Shown here: one piece after another, positions 53,547 through 63,566 of the stretch
How positions within the stretch are numbered: position 1 is the stretch's first letter
How the letters are laid out: each line of letters begins with the position of its first letter
Assembly: GCF_003014535.1 (NCBI RefSeq)
Contig: NZ_PYGD01000002.1
Coordinates: forward strand, 496,001 to 560,000
Length of the DNA: 64,000 bases
Reading direction: 5' to 3'
DNA from: Taibaiella chishuiensis
GTDB lineage: Bacteria; Bacteroidota; Bacteroidia; Chitinophagales; Chitinophagaceae
Position numbers and translations under genes: made by a program
The notes under the pieces: generated by a model
What the model was told of the DNA's origin: nothing
Seen by the model: the letters and a program-made list of their open reading frames with translations, nothing else
Database searches by the model: none

Positions 53547-55487
53547 TTATACCAGGGTTATATTGCCGGTGAAGCCGGGGGCCTGGTGCTCATCAGCCGG
53601 TTTATGCCGGTGTATGTCGTTTGCCAGGCTGCGTACCAGGGTAATGATGGCCTGCTGATCATAACCATACAAGGCATGAAGTTGTTGTTGCGTGCCTTGT
53701 GTGGCAAAGGTGTCGGGCAGCCCCAGGCGTTTTACCCGGACCTGATAACCGTGTTCGGCGATAAATTCAAGCACAGCGCTGCCCACGCCACCGTTGATAC
53801 AGCCGTCTTCTATCGTAACCAGGGTACTGAATTGCCGGCTTACCCCGTGCAGCAGGACGTCGTCCAGCGGTTTAAAAAAACGCAGGTCGTAATGGGCTAT
53901 ATCCAAATGCTCTTTTTCCAATACGGCACAGGCTTCCTGTACATACTGGCCCACAGCGCCCAGCGACAGGATGGCGATATCCTTGCCGGACCTGATCCTG
54001 CGGCCTTTACCGCACTCCAGTTCCCGGAAACCGGGAGGCAGGGTATTGCCATTGCCCGCAGCTTTGGGATAACGGATGGCGAAAGGCCCCATGCTTTTCC
54101 CGGCCTGTACGGTGAACAGCAGGTTACGCAGGTCTTCGAGGTCCATAGGCGCCGCACCGGTAATGCCCGGTATACAGCGCAGGTAGGCGATATCGAATGC
54201 CCCATGATGAGTAGGACCATCAGGACCAACAACGCCTGCCCGGTCGATGCAGAACACCACATCGAGTTGTTGCAGGGCCACATCATGGATCACCTGGTCA
54301 TAAGCCCGTTGCAGGAAGGTGGAGTAAATGGTGCAGAAGGGTAAGAGGCCGTCGGTGGCCAGCCCGGCGGCGAAGGTTACGGCATGCTGCTCGGTAATGC
54401 CGGTATCGAAAACACGGTCAGGCATTTCCCGCTTCATGCGGCTCAATGCACTTCCCGATAACATAGCCGGCGATATCGCTACGATACGCGGGTTGTTGCC
54501 GGCCAGCTCTATTAAGGTGTTACCGAATACTTCCTGGAAGGTGGTGGCGTTGCCTGTGCCGGTCCTGATGCCGGTATGCTTATCGAATGCGCTTGTGGCA
54601 TGCCATTGCGCCTTGTGCTCCATGGCCGGTGCAAAACCTCTTCCCTTTTCGGTGACGCAATGCAGCAGTTTGGGACCCGGTATATGTTTCAGTTTTTCCA
54701 GTATCCGGGTAAGTTTCTTCAGGTCATGCCCGTCTATGGGGCCGAAGTACCGGATGCTCAGGGCTTCGAAGAGGTTACTGTAGCGGAGCAAACCGCCTTT
54801 AAGGATCTTTTCCAGTTTGTATAACATCACTGCGGGGCCAGTGGCATCGTCCGGGGACAGCATTTTTTTGATACGCGATTTCAGGTTGTTATACTGTTTG
54901 CCCGTAGTGAGTTCGGAAAGATAATGTTGCAGCGCGCCGGTATTGGCGTCTATCGACATGTTGTTATCGTTGAGGATCACCAGCATATCGGCATTTTCGT
55001 AACCTGCATTGTTTAAGGCTTCGAAGGCCTGGCCTGCGGTCATGGCGCCATCGCCGATCACGGCAATGTGCTTGCGTGTGTTGTTGCCCTGCAGGCGTGC
55101 GGCACAAGCCATACCCAGTACGGCGGACAGCGATGTGGAAGAATGGCCGGTACCGAAGGCATCGAAATCGCTTTCGCTCCTGCAGGGAAAGCCGCTGATG
55201 CCATCCAGCAACCTGTTGGTGTGGAAAAGCGGTCCGCGCCCGGTAAGCAGCTTATGTGCATAAGCCTGGTGGCCCACATCCCATACGATTTTATCTTCCG
55301 GGGTATCGAATACATAGTGGAGCGCCACCGTCAATTCGACCACGCCCAGGCTCGAGCTGAAATGCCCGCCATGTGCCGATACGTGATCGATGAGGTAGGT
55401 TCTCAACGCCGAGCAAAGCCCGGTTAACTCCGAGAGGGTATAACGGCGTAGATCATCTGGCGTATCCATAAAACAGGGGTCGGTCAT
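53547..55487 (-). CDS. dxs: 1-deoxy-D-xylulose-5-phosphate synthase
   Basis: 646 residues from ATG 55487 (MTDPCFMDTPDDL); a 120-codon extension through the divergent gene is rejected, and an ATG six codons later is also possible. Condenses pyruvate and glyceraldehyde-3-phosphate to DXP, the first step of the MEP isoprenoid pathway and a source of thiamine and pyridoxal phosphate. Thiamine diphosphate binding is shown by GDGAMTAGQAFEALNNAGY and VILNDNNMSID. The transketolase central domain has DRAGVVGPDGPTHHGAFD. Length is normal. Divergent from a MocR regulator with 75 bases between. Confidence 0.95.
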   Translation of the reverse strand: MTDPCFMDTPDDLRRYTLSELTGLCSALRTYLIDHVSAHGGHFSSSLGVVELTVALHYVFDTPEDKIVWDVGHQAYAHKLLTGRGPLFHTNRLLDGISGFPCRSESDFDAFGTGHSSTSLSAVLGMACAARLQGNNTRKHIAVIGDGAMTAGQAFEALNNAGYENADMLVILNDNNMSIDANTGALQHYLSELTTGKQYNNLKSRIKKMLSPDDATGPAVMLYKLEKILKGGLLRYSNLFEALSIRYFGPIDGHDLKKLTRILEKLKHIPGPKLLHCVTEKGRGFAPAMEHKAQWHATSAFDKHTGIRTGTGNATTFQEVFGNTLIELAGNNPRIVAISPAMLSGSALSRMKREMPDRVFDTGITEQHAVTFAAGLATDGLLPFCTIYSTFLQRAYDQVIHDVALQQLDVVFCIDRAGVVGPDGPTHHGAFDIAYLRCIPGITGAAPMDLEDLRNLLFTVQAGKSMGPFAIRYPKAAGNGNTLPPGFRELECGKGRRIRSGKDIAILSLGAVGQYVQEACAVLEKEHLDIAHYDLRFFKPLDDVLLHGVSRQFSTLVTIEDGCINGGVGSAVLEFIAEHGYQVRVKRLGLPDTFATQGTQQQLHALYGYDQQAIITLVRSLANDIHRHKPADEHQAPGFTGNITLV

Positions 55488-55514
55488 GCGGCTTTTTTCT
55501 TCAAAATTAAATGG

Positions 55515-55524
55515 CTTAGCTTTG
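55515..55524 (+). promoter_or_regulatory. Promoter -7 region of the second MocR gene
   Basis: CTTAGCTTTG contains TAGCTTTG, an exact TAnnTTTG box, 38 bases before the ATG. The same ten bases occur before the EamA gene at 57654-57663. Confidence 0.55.
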
Positions 55525-55525
55525 T

Positions 55526-55562
55526 AGTACAGGTATAGAAAATGAAAAAATAACCAGTACAG
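55526..55562. promoter_or_regulatory. Direct repeats at the MocR start
   Basis: AGTACAG occurs at 55526-55532 and again at 55556-55562, 30 bases apart (three helix turns), the second touching the start codon. This is a possible MocR autoregulatory site. Confidence 0.45.
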
Positions 55563-56966
55563 ATGAAACGATACAAATTCGAACTGTTTACGGCTGCTAT
55601 AGAAAAGAATATCCGCGAGGGCATTTTTAAACCCGGCCACAAACTGCCCTCGGTGCGGGATCTGAAGGAACAGTATGGCACCAGTGCCAGTACGGTCCAG
55701 AACGGCTACGAGTACCTGATCATCTGCGGACTGGTGGAAAGTGTACCCAAGTCGGGTTATTATGTAAGCAACCGGATACCGGAACCGGAAAAGCAGGGCA
55801 GGGTACGGCGGGAACCCGTAGTACGCGATGCTGTTTTTAAACGGCACCTCGGTCTTACGACTTCGCAGGGATTGGGCCGTAGTTTTTCTGAGTTCAATGT
55901 CGCTGCGCCGGGCGACCTTTTAATGCCGCAAAAGTTATTGCTGCGTACCATGCAGCAGGTGATCAGGGAACAAGGCGCGGGTTTGTTGCGTTATTACCCG
56001 GCCAATGGTTCGGCTGCGCTCCGTAATAATATCGTTAAACGGGCTGCGGCTTACCAAACGGCTATCGACCCGGAAGAACTGCTTATTACCGACGGCGCGC
56101 TGCAGGCCTTATACATTGCCCTGGCTGCGGTATGCCAGACCGGCGATGTGGTAGCGGTAGAAAGCCCCTGTGTTTTTTCCGTGCTGGAGGTGATCCGGGT
56201 ATTACAGCTTAAGGTGATCGAGGTGCCGGTGGACCCGCAAACGGGCTTCGATCTTAGTTTCTTTAAAAAAGCCTGCGCCCGTAACCCGGTCAGGGCGGTG
56301 GTGGTTACGCCTAATTTTCATAACCCTACCGGTATACTATTAAGTCCTGCGCAAAAGCAGGAGCTGCTGGCTATCGCCCTACAGCATCATGTAGCGCTGA
56401 TCGAAAATGATATCTATGGCGATCTCAACTTTCATGGTCCGCGTCCGTCAACTATAAAAGGCCTGGACGACAGCGGCCTGGTATTGTCTTATACTTCCTA
56501 TGCAAAGACCCTGGCGCCGGGTATACGATTGGGCTGGCTGGCAGCCGGTAAGTTTATGCAACGGGCAGAGCAGGTACGGTTTGCACTTGGCAGCACGGTG
56601 GCGCCTTTGTACCAGGAAATGGTAAACCGTTTGCTGACGGCCAGCAGCTACGAGCGGCATGTACGCGCCTTCCGGCTCCAGCTGGCCCGGAATGCTTACC
56701 TGGCGCTTAATCTGCTGTCGGAGCACTTCCCGGAAAAGACCCTTGCCTTAACGCCTGCGGGAGGGTATAACATCTGGGTAAAGATGCCGGGGCATACGGA
56801 TATGGCACATTTCTATAACCATTGTGAAAAGGCCGGGGTAAGGTTTACACCGGGGTATACGTTTTCGTTTTCCAACGCTTTTGACCATTATTTCCGCCTG
56901 GTTTTTGCCGATAAATTTTCGCCCAAAAGGATCCGTGCCCTTAAGGCGGCAGGCAGCAAATTATAA
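55563..56966 (+). CDS. MocR-type GntR/aminotransferase regulator
   Basis: 467 residues. An N-terminal GntR winged helix (FKPGHKLPSVRDLKEQYGTS, ASTVQNGYEYLIICGLVES) is joined to a fold-type I aminotransferase domain with the PLP lysine in SYTSYAKTLAPGIRLGW. It is divergent from dxs, whose product DXP feeds PLP synthesis, and upstream of GNAT and EamA genes, which are frequent MocR neighbours. It is clearly different from the MocR protein at 15444. Effector unknown. Confidence 0.88.
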   Translation: MKRYKFELFTAAIEKNIREGIFKPGHKLPSVRDLKEQYGTSASTVQNGYEYLIICGLVESVPKSGYYVSNRIPEPEKQGRVRREPVVRDAVFKRHLGLTTSQGLGRSFSEFNVAAPGDLLMPQKLLLRTMQQVIREQGAGLLRYYPANGSAALRNNIVKRAAAYQTAIDPEELLITDGALQALYIALAAVCQTGDVVAVESPCVFSVLEVIRVLQLKVIEVPVDPQTGFDLSFFKKACARNPVRAVVVTPNFHNPTGILLSPAQKQELLAIALQHHVALIENDIYGDLNFHGPRPSTIKGLDDSGLVLSYTSYAKTLAPGIRLGWLAAGKFMQRAEQVRFALGSTVAPLYQEMVNRLLTASSYERHVRAFRLQLARNAYLALNLLSEHFPEKTLALTPAGGYNIWVKMPGHTDMAHFYNHCEKAGVRFTPGYTFSFSNAFDHYFRLVFADKFSPKRIRALKAAGSKL

Positions 56967-57048
56967 CTGTACCAGTCCTGTTTTTAGCAGCTGTACCGGT
57001 TTGCGGCCCGCGAGCCACCTAATTTTGCCGGTATAGACAGATACCTTT

Positions 57049-57555
57049 ATGAATATTATTACAAAATTTACCGTGGCTACCGAACAGGGCATAGATACCC
57101 TGTTGTCGCTTACCCATGCACTGGCCAGGGAGCAATATGCTGCATTGCTGGACCCGGCCGACCTGGATCATTACATCTCCCGCCGTTTTAATATAAAAAC
57201 ACTTACCGCCGAAATCAATAGCCTGGCCAACCAATGGCTGGTGGTATATGCAGATAATAATGCTGCGGGTTATGCCCGCATTACAGGCAAGGGTGCAAGA
57301 CCCGGTATACTGGAAGGTAAACGTGCCATACGGATCGCGGACTTTGGCATACTGCGCCAATACACGGATCCTGCTGTGGCTGCCGCCTTGTTTGATAAAT
57401 GCCTGTCTGTTTGCCAGCCTTATGATCATACCTGGCTGCAGGAATATACCGGCAGCCCGCTGAACAGCCTGCTGGAGCGCCATGGCTTTGTACGGCAGCC
57501 GGATACCGTTGTGCCGGATGAGCTGCCGCTTGCATCGGTATGCTGGATACGCTGA
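57049..57555 (+). CDS. GNAT-like N-acetyltransferase
   Basis: 168 residues, cytoplasmic. The beta-strand pattern WLVVYADNNAAGYARI, RAIRIADFGILRQYTDPAVA and a C-terminal LLERHGFVRQPD are typical of GNAT proteins, although the acetyl-CoA loop (QYTDPAVAAALFDKCLS) is weak. It is 82 bases after the MocR gene on the same strand. Substrate unknown. Confidence 0.7.
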   Translation: MNIITKFTVATEQGIDTLLSLTHALAREQYAALLDPADLDHYISRRFNIKTLTAEINSLANQWLVVYADNNAAGYARITGKGARPGILEGKRAIRIADFGILRQYTDPAVAAALFDKCLSVCQPYDHTWLQEYTGSPLNSLLERHGFVRQPDTVVPDELPLASVCWIR

Positions 57556-57637
57556 GGATTGTGGTTTTATACCCCGGAGGTTATAGAGAATACGTTAACT
57601 TCGTCTAAGGCATGTTACGCTAAGTCCTGTTCAGGAT

Positions 57638-57663
57638 TACTACAGGATCGGGTCTTAGCTTTG
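57638..57663 (+). promoter_or_regulatory. Promoter and possible MocR site of the EamA gene
   Basis: TACTACAGG (57638-57646) resembles TAGTACAGG at the MocR promoter. It is followed by CTTAGCTTTG (57654-57663), identical to the MocR promoter -7 region. This supports shared control. Confidence 0.5.
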
Positions 57664-57746
57664 CCGTAACGGACAAGGGGACGATGGCTTGTTTATTGTT
57701 AATACCAACAAGTCGTCATCCAACTCTTCTTTCAAAACCAGGGAAT

Positions 57747-58160
57747 ATGTGGAAACTTTATGCAATCCTTTCGGCGGTATTCGCCGCGCTTACGGCCATA
57801 CTGGCCAAAATGGGGATCAAAGGGATCAGTGGTAACCTGGCAACTGCGATCCGTACGGTGGTTATCCTGTTTGTGGCCTGGGGCATTATCGTGTTCAGCG
57901 GCGAGTTGCGCGAGCTTAAAACACTCAGCAAAAACAATCTTTTGTTCCTGGTCTTGTCGGGGCTGAGCACCGGTCTTTCCTGGATCTGTTATTTCAAGGC
58001 CCTGGAAACCGGTAATGCCTCCAAAGTGGCGCCTATCGATAAACTGAGCGTGGCCATAACCATGGGGCTTGCCTTCCTGATCCTCAAAGAGCCGCTGGAT
58101 GTCAAAACCATTATAGGTGGTTTGCTCATCGTCAGCGGGTCGATCATTATTCTTTTGTAA
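57747..58160 (+). CDS. Half-size EamA family transporter
   Basis: 137 residues from ATG 57747 (MWKLYAILSAVFAAL); the longer frame adds a non-membrane leader. Five helices form a single EamA unit: ALTAILAKMGIKGISGNLA, TVVILFVAWGIIVFSG, LFLVLSGLSTGLSWICYF, LSVAITMGLAFLILKEP and IIGGLLIVSGSIIILL. Most DMT exporters have two such units, so this one should function as a dimer. It is near a MocR regulator with which it shares promoter sequence. Confidence 0.85.
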   Translation: MWKLYAILSAVFAALTAILAKMGIKGISGNLATAIRTVVILFVAWGIIVFSGELRELKTLSKNNLLFLVLSGLSTGLSWICYFKALETGNASKVAPIDKLSVAITMGLAFLILKEPLDVKTIIGGLLIVSGSIIILL

Positions 58161-58276
58161 AAAATGAGGCGTTACGAGTGTTGTTATTCCTCCTGCTTTT
58201 TGACACCGGCTTTGTAATAGCTGCGCCCGGTGGGCCCTGGCGCTTACTGTTACCTTTATTTGCATAATATATGTCA

Positions 58277-58307
58277 TTTTGATATTTATTAAAAGATTGT
58301 ATATTTA
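58277..58307 (+). promoter_or_regulatory. Promoter of the porin-carrier-sdh operon
   Basis: TTTTG (58277-58281) and TATATTTA (58300-58307) are 18 bases apart, close to the Bacteroidota -33/-7 arrangement, and lie 21 bases before the porin ATG. Confidence 0.45.
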
Positions 58308-58328
58308 TGCGGGCCAAAGCCAGAAGCT

Positions 58329-59486
58329 ATGAGGAAACACTACCGTCTGTTCATTGCCATCCTGTTTGCAGCCGCGGGCATTGCCCGCCCCCAACTTTAC
58401 GCGCAGGAAGCAACTGTTGCCGCCGATACCCCCAGGAATTTTTCTGCCTTTAAACGTTCCGTTTCTTTCAGCGGCCTGTTGCAGACGCGGTATGTAGCTT
58501 CGCTCAGCCGGAATGTCGATGTCAATGGGGTTAACTTCAACCAGGACACCAAAGATCCTGTAACCAATGCCTTTTTCGTAAAACGGGCGCGGGTTATGAT
58601 CAAGGCTAATGTCAACGATCACTTCTCCGCCAACTTCATGGTTAATTTTGCCGAGTTCAGTTCCAATCCTATAAACAAGGTGCTGGAGAACGCGTATATC
58701 AAGTATACGCTCAACCGGCATTTGAATGTACAGGCGGGACAGTTCCGGCCCTTCTTCGGTATCGAGGATGCCGTGCCCGTGGACCTGATCCGGACCATGG
58801 ATTATTCCAACCAGTATTATACGTTTGGCGCCAATGGCTGGCAAAGCTTCCAGATCGGCGTAACCGTATTCGGCGATATTACCGCCGATGACGAAAACCC
58901 CATGCGTTACTATGTTGGCGGTTATAACGGCAATAACCGCAACCAGGCTTCCGATAATGATGATACCAAAAATTTTTATGCCCGTCTGGAAAAGAAATTT
59001 TTGAAAAGCATTACCGTCGGGCTCAATGCGGGTACCGGCAGCAGCGCCAGCGCCACGGGCAATGCCTGGGGCGGCGATGTGTCGGCCCGTATCGATTTGT
59101 CGAAGAAGTGGAAGCTGTTGCTGATGGCAGAATATAAGTCCGGTACCAACTTTACGGCCTTCCATGCGGCCAAGGAGCCCGACCCGAGATTGGGCGATTA
59201 CCGCATGCGCGGTTTTTATTTTTTCCCCATCCTGCGCTTCGAATACAAAGCGCCAAGAGTACGCGCTATCGAATTTTCGACCCGCTACGAACATTTTAAT
59301 GAATCGTTTAAAAAGGCCGACAACCCGCGCCAGACCCTTATTCCCAACCTGAGCCTGATCTTTGCCGACGATTTTTTTGCCACGCTCCAGGTCGGTACGG
59401 CCATAGACCTGTATAAAACCGAAATACCGCTCACTGCCACTTATAACCATAGCCTGTTGTATGTTCAATTACAATGTCGCTTCTAA
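58329..59486 (+). CDS. Porin (phosphate-selective porin O/P-like)
   Basis: 385 residues with a signal peptide (LFAAAGIARPQLYAQE). The mature chain alternates polar and aromatic residues as in a 16-strand barrel, with VNDHFSANFMVNFAEF, VQAGQFRPFFGIEDAVPVDL and the last strand SLLYVQLQCRF ending in Phe. It matches the OprO/OprP-like porin family, which in Bacteroidota serves varied anionic solutes. Linked to a dicarboxylate carrier that starts 11 bases downstream, it probably admits C4-dicarboxylates into the periplasm. Confidence 0.85.
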   Translation: MRKHYRLFIAILFAAAGIARPQLYAQEATVAADTPRNFSAFKRSVSFSGLLQTRYVASLSRNVDVNGVNFNQDTKDPVTNAFFVKRARVMIKANVNDHFSANFMVNFAEFSSNPINKVLENAYIKYTLNRHLNVQAGQFRPFFGIEDAVPVDLIRTMDYSNQYYTFGANGWQSFQIGVTVFGDITADDENPMRYYVGGYNGNNRNQASDNDDTKNFYARLEKKFLKSITVGLNAGTGSSASATGNAWGGDVSARIDLSKKWKLLLMAEYKSGTNFTAFHAAKEPDPRLGDYRMRGFYFFPILRFEYKAPRVRAIEFSTRYEHFNESFKKADNPRQTLIPNLSLIFADDFFATLQVGTAIDLYKTEIPLTATYNHSLLYVQLQCRF

Positions 59487-59497
59487 ATCCCGGTACT

Positions 59498-60928
59498 ATG
59501 AAAGAAATAAATCTAAAAGCCCTGCTGGTCACTGTAATCATTGCCGTGGTAATCTGGTTTATACCGGTACCTGAAGGACTTAAGCCCAATGCCTGGCACC
59601 TGCTGGCTATTTTTGTCGGTACCATTGCCGGTATTATTCTCAAAGCCGCATCGATGGGTACGATGGCGATGCTGGGTATAACCATGTGCGCCGTTACCCA
59701 GGTGCTGGCCCCCGGCAATCCGGTCAAATCGGTTACCGATGCGCTCAGTGGTTTTGGTAATGCCACCATCTGGCTGATCGGCCTGGCTTTCTTCATTGCC
59801 CGCGGTTTTATTAAAACAGGCCTGGGTACCCGTATGGCCTATTATTTTATCCGCCTGTTTGGTAAAGGGCCGCTGGGGCTGGCTTATGGCCTCAATACCG
59901 CCGACCTGATCCTGGCGCCGGCTATACCCAGCAATACGGCAAGGGCCGGTGGTGTTATTTTCCCGATCATGAAATCGATCGCCGTAAATATGGGATCCGT
60001 GCCGGAACAGGCAGACACGCATAAAAAGATCGGGGCCTTCCTGACCCTGAGCAGTTATAACGCCAACATGATCACCTCGGTCATGTTTCTTACGGCTACG
60101 GCCAGCAATCCCATGGCGCAGAAGTTCGCCAAAGACCTGGGCATTCATATCACCTGGACCAGCTGGGCCGTAGCGGCTTTTGTTCCCGGTATTATCTGTT
60201 TCCTGCTGCTGCCTTTATTTCTGTACCGGTTCTTTCCGCCGCAGCTGAAGAATACCAAAGAGGCGCCGGCTATGGCTGCGGCCAAACTGAAAGAGATGGG
60301 CCCGGTGAGTAAACAGGAGTGGCTGATGGTAGCCACTTTCATTATCCTGCTGGTGTTGTGGATATTTGGCAACCTGTTCTCGATAGACGCGACTACCGGT
60401 GCATTGATCGGGTTGTGTATCCTCCTGCTTACAGGCGTCCTTACCTGGGAAGATGTAAAGGCCGAAAAAGGCGCCTGGGACACGATCGTATGGTTTTCTT
60501 CCCTGGTGATGATGGGCTCCTTCCTGAATTCGCTTGGTTTTATCGGCTGGTTCGGCAACCTGGTGGGGGGCAAGCTCAGTATGCTGAGCTGGCAGTGGGC
60601 TTTCCCGCTTATCGTACTGGTCTATTCGTATTGCCATTACCTGTTTGCCAGCGCTACGGCACAGGCGGCGGCCATGTATTCCGTATTTCTTACCGTTGGT
60701 ATCTCTGTCGGCGTACCGGGCACCATGCTGGCCATTTTCCTCGGTGCTGCTGCAACGCTTATGGGCGGGCTTACCCATTATGGCCACGGGCCTGCCCCTA
60801 TCTTTTTCGGCAGTACTTATGTGGATATGCGTGACTGGTGGAAACACGGCTTCTTTATCAGTGTGCTCTTCCTGGCCGTATGGTTTGCGGCCGGCGGCCT
60901 CTGGTGGAAGGTGCTGGGACTTTGGTAA
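59498..60928 (+). CDS. DASS family anion (dicarboxylate) permease
   Basis: 476 residues from ATG 59498 (MKEINLKALLVTVI), 11 bases after the porin stop. About 12 membrane segments. The two SNT-like signatures of the CitT/SodiT1 divalent-anion symporters are APAIPSNTARAGG in the first half and SATAQAAAMYS in the second. Related proteins exchange or co-transport succinate, fumarate, malate, 2-oxoglutarate or citrate. Position next to succinate dehydrogenase favours a C4-dicarboxylate. Confidence 0.87.
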   Translation: MKEINLKALLVTVIIAVVIWFIPVPEGLKPNAWHLLAIFVGTIAGIILKAASMGTMAMLGITMCAVTQVLAPGNPVKSVTDALSGFGNATIWLIGLAFFIARGFIKTGLGTRMAYYFIRLFGKGPLGLAYGLNTADLILAPAIPSNTARAGGVIFPIMKSIAVNMGSVPEQADTHKKIGAFLTLSSYNANMITSVMFLTATASNPMAQKFAKDLGIHITWTSWAVAAFVPGIICFLLLPLFLYRFFPPQLKNTKEAPAMAAAKLKEMGPVSKQEWLMVATFIILLVLWIFGNLFSIDATTGALIGLCILLLTGVLTWEDVKAEKGAWDTIVWFSSLVMMGSFLNSLGFIGWFGNLVGGKLSMLSWQWAFPLIVLVYSYCHYLFASATAQAAAMYSVFLTVGISVGVPGTMLAIFLGAAATLMGGLTHYGHGPAPIFFGSTYVDMRDWWKHGFFISVLFLAVWFAAGGLWWKVLGLW

Positions 60929-60944
60929 CTTAAAACACAAGCGT

Positions 60945-61604
60945 ATGCGATCAACTCAGATATCCAAAATCTGGATGGCGTTAACCGGCACTTTTCTTTG
61001 CCTGTTCCTGGTTATACATTTGCTGGGCAACCTGCAGCTTCTATTGCCTGCAGACCGCGCCAGGGCTTCTTTTAACTGGTATTCCCATCTGCTGTCGGGC
61101 AATGTCCTCATCAAGCTTATAGAATGGCTCCTGTTTGTGAGCATCCTGGCACATATCGTCTATGCCTTATTGCTCACCCTGCGCGCGCGTAAGGCCAGTG
61201 GCCGCGGTTATGTATATGATAAGCGAAAAGCCTCGAGTACCTGGAACAGCCGGAATATGGGCTTCCTGGGTATGATCATCCTGCTGTTCCTGGTGCTGCA
61301 TCTCAAAGACTTCTGGTACCGGTACAAGTTCGGGAACCTGCCACTTGACGAGCAAGGGTATACCGATCTCTATGCCATAGTGGTCGCGGCTTACGAAGAG
61401 TTCTGGTATGTATTGCTTTACCTGGCGGGTATTGCGGCGCTGGGTTTTCATTTGTTACATGGCTTCAGCAGTGCGGCCCGTACCCTGGGTTTATACCATC
61501 CCCTGTACAGCAAAGTGGTGCGTGTAGCGGGTAAGCTGTACACCCTGGCGATTACTGCGGGCTTCATGATCATCCCTGTTTATATTTACTTCAATAAAGC
61601 CTGA
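60945..61604 (+). CDS. sdhC: Succinate dehydrogenase/fumarate reductase cytochrome b subunit
   Basis: 219 residues from ATG 60945, 16 bases after the carrier gene; a long in-frame extension lies inside that gene and is rejected. Five membrane helices with haem-ligand candidates in [40 protein letters not shown] and [17 protein letters not shown]. This is the single-subunit di-haem b558-type anchor of Bacteroidota and Bacillus-type complexes. It carries electrons between the iron-sulfur subunit and menaquinone. Confidence 0.9.
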   Translation: MRSTQISKIWMALTGTFLCLFLVIHLLGNLQLLLPADRARASFNWYSHLLSGNVLIKLIEWLLFVSILAHIVYALLLTLRARKASGRGYVYDKRKASSTWNSRNMGFLGMIILLFLVLHLKDFWYRYKFGNLPLDEQGYTDLYAIVVAAYEEFWYVLLYLAGIAALGFHLLHGFSSAARTLGLYHPLYSKVVRVAGKLYTLAITAGFMIIPVYIYFNKA

Positions 61605-61608
61605 TCCT

Positions 61609-63516
61609 ATGGATGCAAAAATTCCCCCGGGCCCCCTGGCAGATAAATGGAACTATTATAAAGCGCATGCGCGGCTGGTAAACCCGGCCAACCGGAAAAA
61701 AATGAAGGTGATCGTGGTAGGGACGGGTCTTGCGGGCGCCTCCTGCGCCGCATCCCTGGCCGAACAGGGTTATGCCGTCGATTGCTTTTGTTTCCAGGAC
61801 TCGTCGCGCAGGGCGCATTCTGTGGCGGCGCAGGGTGGGGTAAATGCCTGCAAGAATTATAAGAATGACGGCGATAGTGTATACCGGATGTTTTACGACA
61901 CGATTAAAGGCGGCGATTTCCGTTCGCGTGAGGCCAATGTATACCGGCTCGCAGAATGTTCGGCCGCATTGATCGACCAGGCTGTAGCACAGGGCGTGCC
62001 ATTTGCCCGTGAATACAGCGGTTACCTGGATAACCGTTCTTTCGGCGGTGTGCAGGTATCCCGTACCTTTTACGCAAGAGGACAAACCGGGCAACAATTG
62101 CTGCTGGGCGCTTACCAGGCCCTGATGCGGCAGGTACATACCGGTAAAGTGGCGCTGCATACCCGCCACGAGATGCTAGACCTCGTGGTCGTGGAAGGAA
62201 AGGCCAAAGGCATTATTGTTAGAGACCTGGAAACCGGTAAGCTGGAGCGTTATGCTGCAGATGCCGTAGTGCTGGCCAGTGGCGGATATGGTAAGATCTA
62301 TTACCTGTCTACGCTTGCGATGGGCTGCAATGCATCCGCAATATGGCGGGCTCATAAAAAAGGCGCCTATATGGCCGGCGTAAGCTGGGTGCAGGTGCAT
62401 CCGACCTCGCTGCCGCAATCGGGGCAGCACCAGTCTAAGCTGACCCTCATGTCTGAATCGCTGCGTAATGACGGGAGGATATGGGTGCCATTGAAGGCCG
62501 GAGATACGCGTCATCCCAACGATATCCCCGAGCCGGAAAGGGATTACTACCTCGAACGGCGATATCCTTCCTTCGGTAACCTGGCGCCCAGGGATATTTC
62601 TTCCAGGGCCGCAAAAGAACGGATAGATGCAGGACATGGCGTAGGCGCTATGAAAAACGCAGTCTACCTCGATTTTTCCAAAGCGATCGGTGAACAGGGT
62701 AAAGACAAGATCGCCGAAAAATACGGCAACCTGTTTACTATGTACCAGAAGATAACCGGCATCAATGCCTATGCACAACCTATGCTGATATCGCCTGCCG
62801 CGCATTTTACCATGGGCGGGCTCTGGGTCGATTATACGCTGATGAGCACCATAGCCGGTTTGTTTGTGTTGGGCGAGGCCAATTTTTCGGATCATGGCGC
62901 TAACCGCTTAGGCGCCAACTCCCTGTTGCAAGCCTGTGTGGACGGTTATTTCGTGGCGCCCTATACGATTCCCGACTACCTGGCCGGCGAACTGAAGGCC
63001 GAAAAGGTAACGACCGCTCATCCTGCTTTTGACCTGGCCGAAGCACTGGCGCAAACAAAGATCGACGAGTTACTGTCTATACAGGGCGATCTGCCTGCCG
63101 ACTATTTTCACAAGAACCTGGGGCGCTTGCTCTACGATACCTGTGGCCTTTCCCGTTCTAAAGAAGGCCTGGAGCGGGCCATACGCGAGATTGGGGAATT
63201 GCGGCAGGAGTTTTACCGCCGCCTGAAAGTTACGGGCGATGATAAAGTGAATACCGAACTGGAAAAAGCCGGTCGTGTAGCCGATTATCTCGAACTCGGC
63301 GCACTGATGTGCCGGGATGCCCTGGCGCGGGAAGAGTCCTGCGGGGCGCATTTCCGTGAAGAGTACCAGACTGAGGATGGCGAAGCGATGCGTAACGACC
63401 GGGACTTTTGTTATGTATCGGCCTGGGAATGGCAGGGGGCAGACCAGCCTCATGTCTTACATCCCGAACCGCTCGTTTTTGAACAGGTAGCGCTGAGCAC
63501 CAGGAGTTATAAGTAG
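61609..63516 (+). CDS. sdhA: Succinate dehydrogenase/fumarate reductase flavoprotein subunit
   Basis: 635 residues, starting 4 bases after sdhC. FAD binding is shown by [20 protein letters not shown], and covalent FAD attachment by the His in [14 protein letters not shown]. Active-site elements include [25 protein letters not shown] and [20 protein letters not shown]. The C-terminal domain ([34 protein letters not shown]) contacts the iron-sulfur subunit. Interconverts succinate and fumarate at the inner face of the membrane. Confidence 0.95.
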   Translation: MDAKIPPGPLADKWNYYKAHARLVNPANRKKMKVIVVGTGLAGASCAASLAEQGYAVDCFCFQDSSRRAHSVAAQGGVNACKNYKNDGDSVYRMFYDTIKGGDFRSREANVYRLAECSAALIDQAVAQGVPFAREYSGYLDNRSFGGVQVSRTFYARGQTGQQLLLGAYQALMRQVHTGKVALHTRHEMLDLVVVEGKAKGIIVRDLETGKLERYAADAVVLASGGYGKIYYLSTLAMGCNASAIWRAHKKGAYMAGVSWVQVHPTSLPQSGQHQSKLTLMSESLRNDGRIWVPLKAGDTRHPNDIPEPERDYYLERRYPSFGNLAPRDISSRAAKERIDAGHGVGAMKNAVYLDFSKAIGEQGKDKIAEKYGNLFTMYQKITGINAYAQPMLISPAAHFTMGGLWVDYTLMSTIAGLFVLGEANFSDHGANRLGANSLLQACVDGYFVAPYTIPDYLAGELKAEKVTTAHPAFDLAEALAQTKIDELLSIQGDLPADYFHKNLGRLLYDTCGLSRSKEGLERAIREIGELRQEFYRRLKVTGDDKVNTELEKAGRVADYLELGALMCRDALAREESCGAHFREEYQTEDGEAMRNDRDFCYVSAWEWQGADQPHVLHPEPLVFEQVALSTRSYK

Positions 63517-63566
63517 ACTGTTCTGCGGGACAGGATACAGCGATCATCTCTTAAAAAAACAAGGTT

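Noticed and set aside
55488-55847. 120-codon N-terminal extension of dxs
   Set aside because: Overlaps the divergent MocR gene and has no similarity to the DXS N-terminus; the family length is met from 55487.
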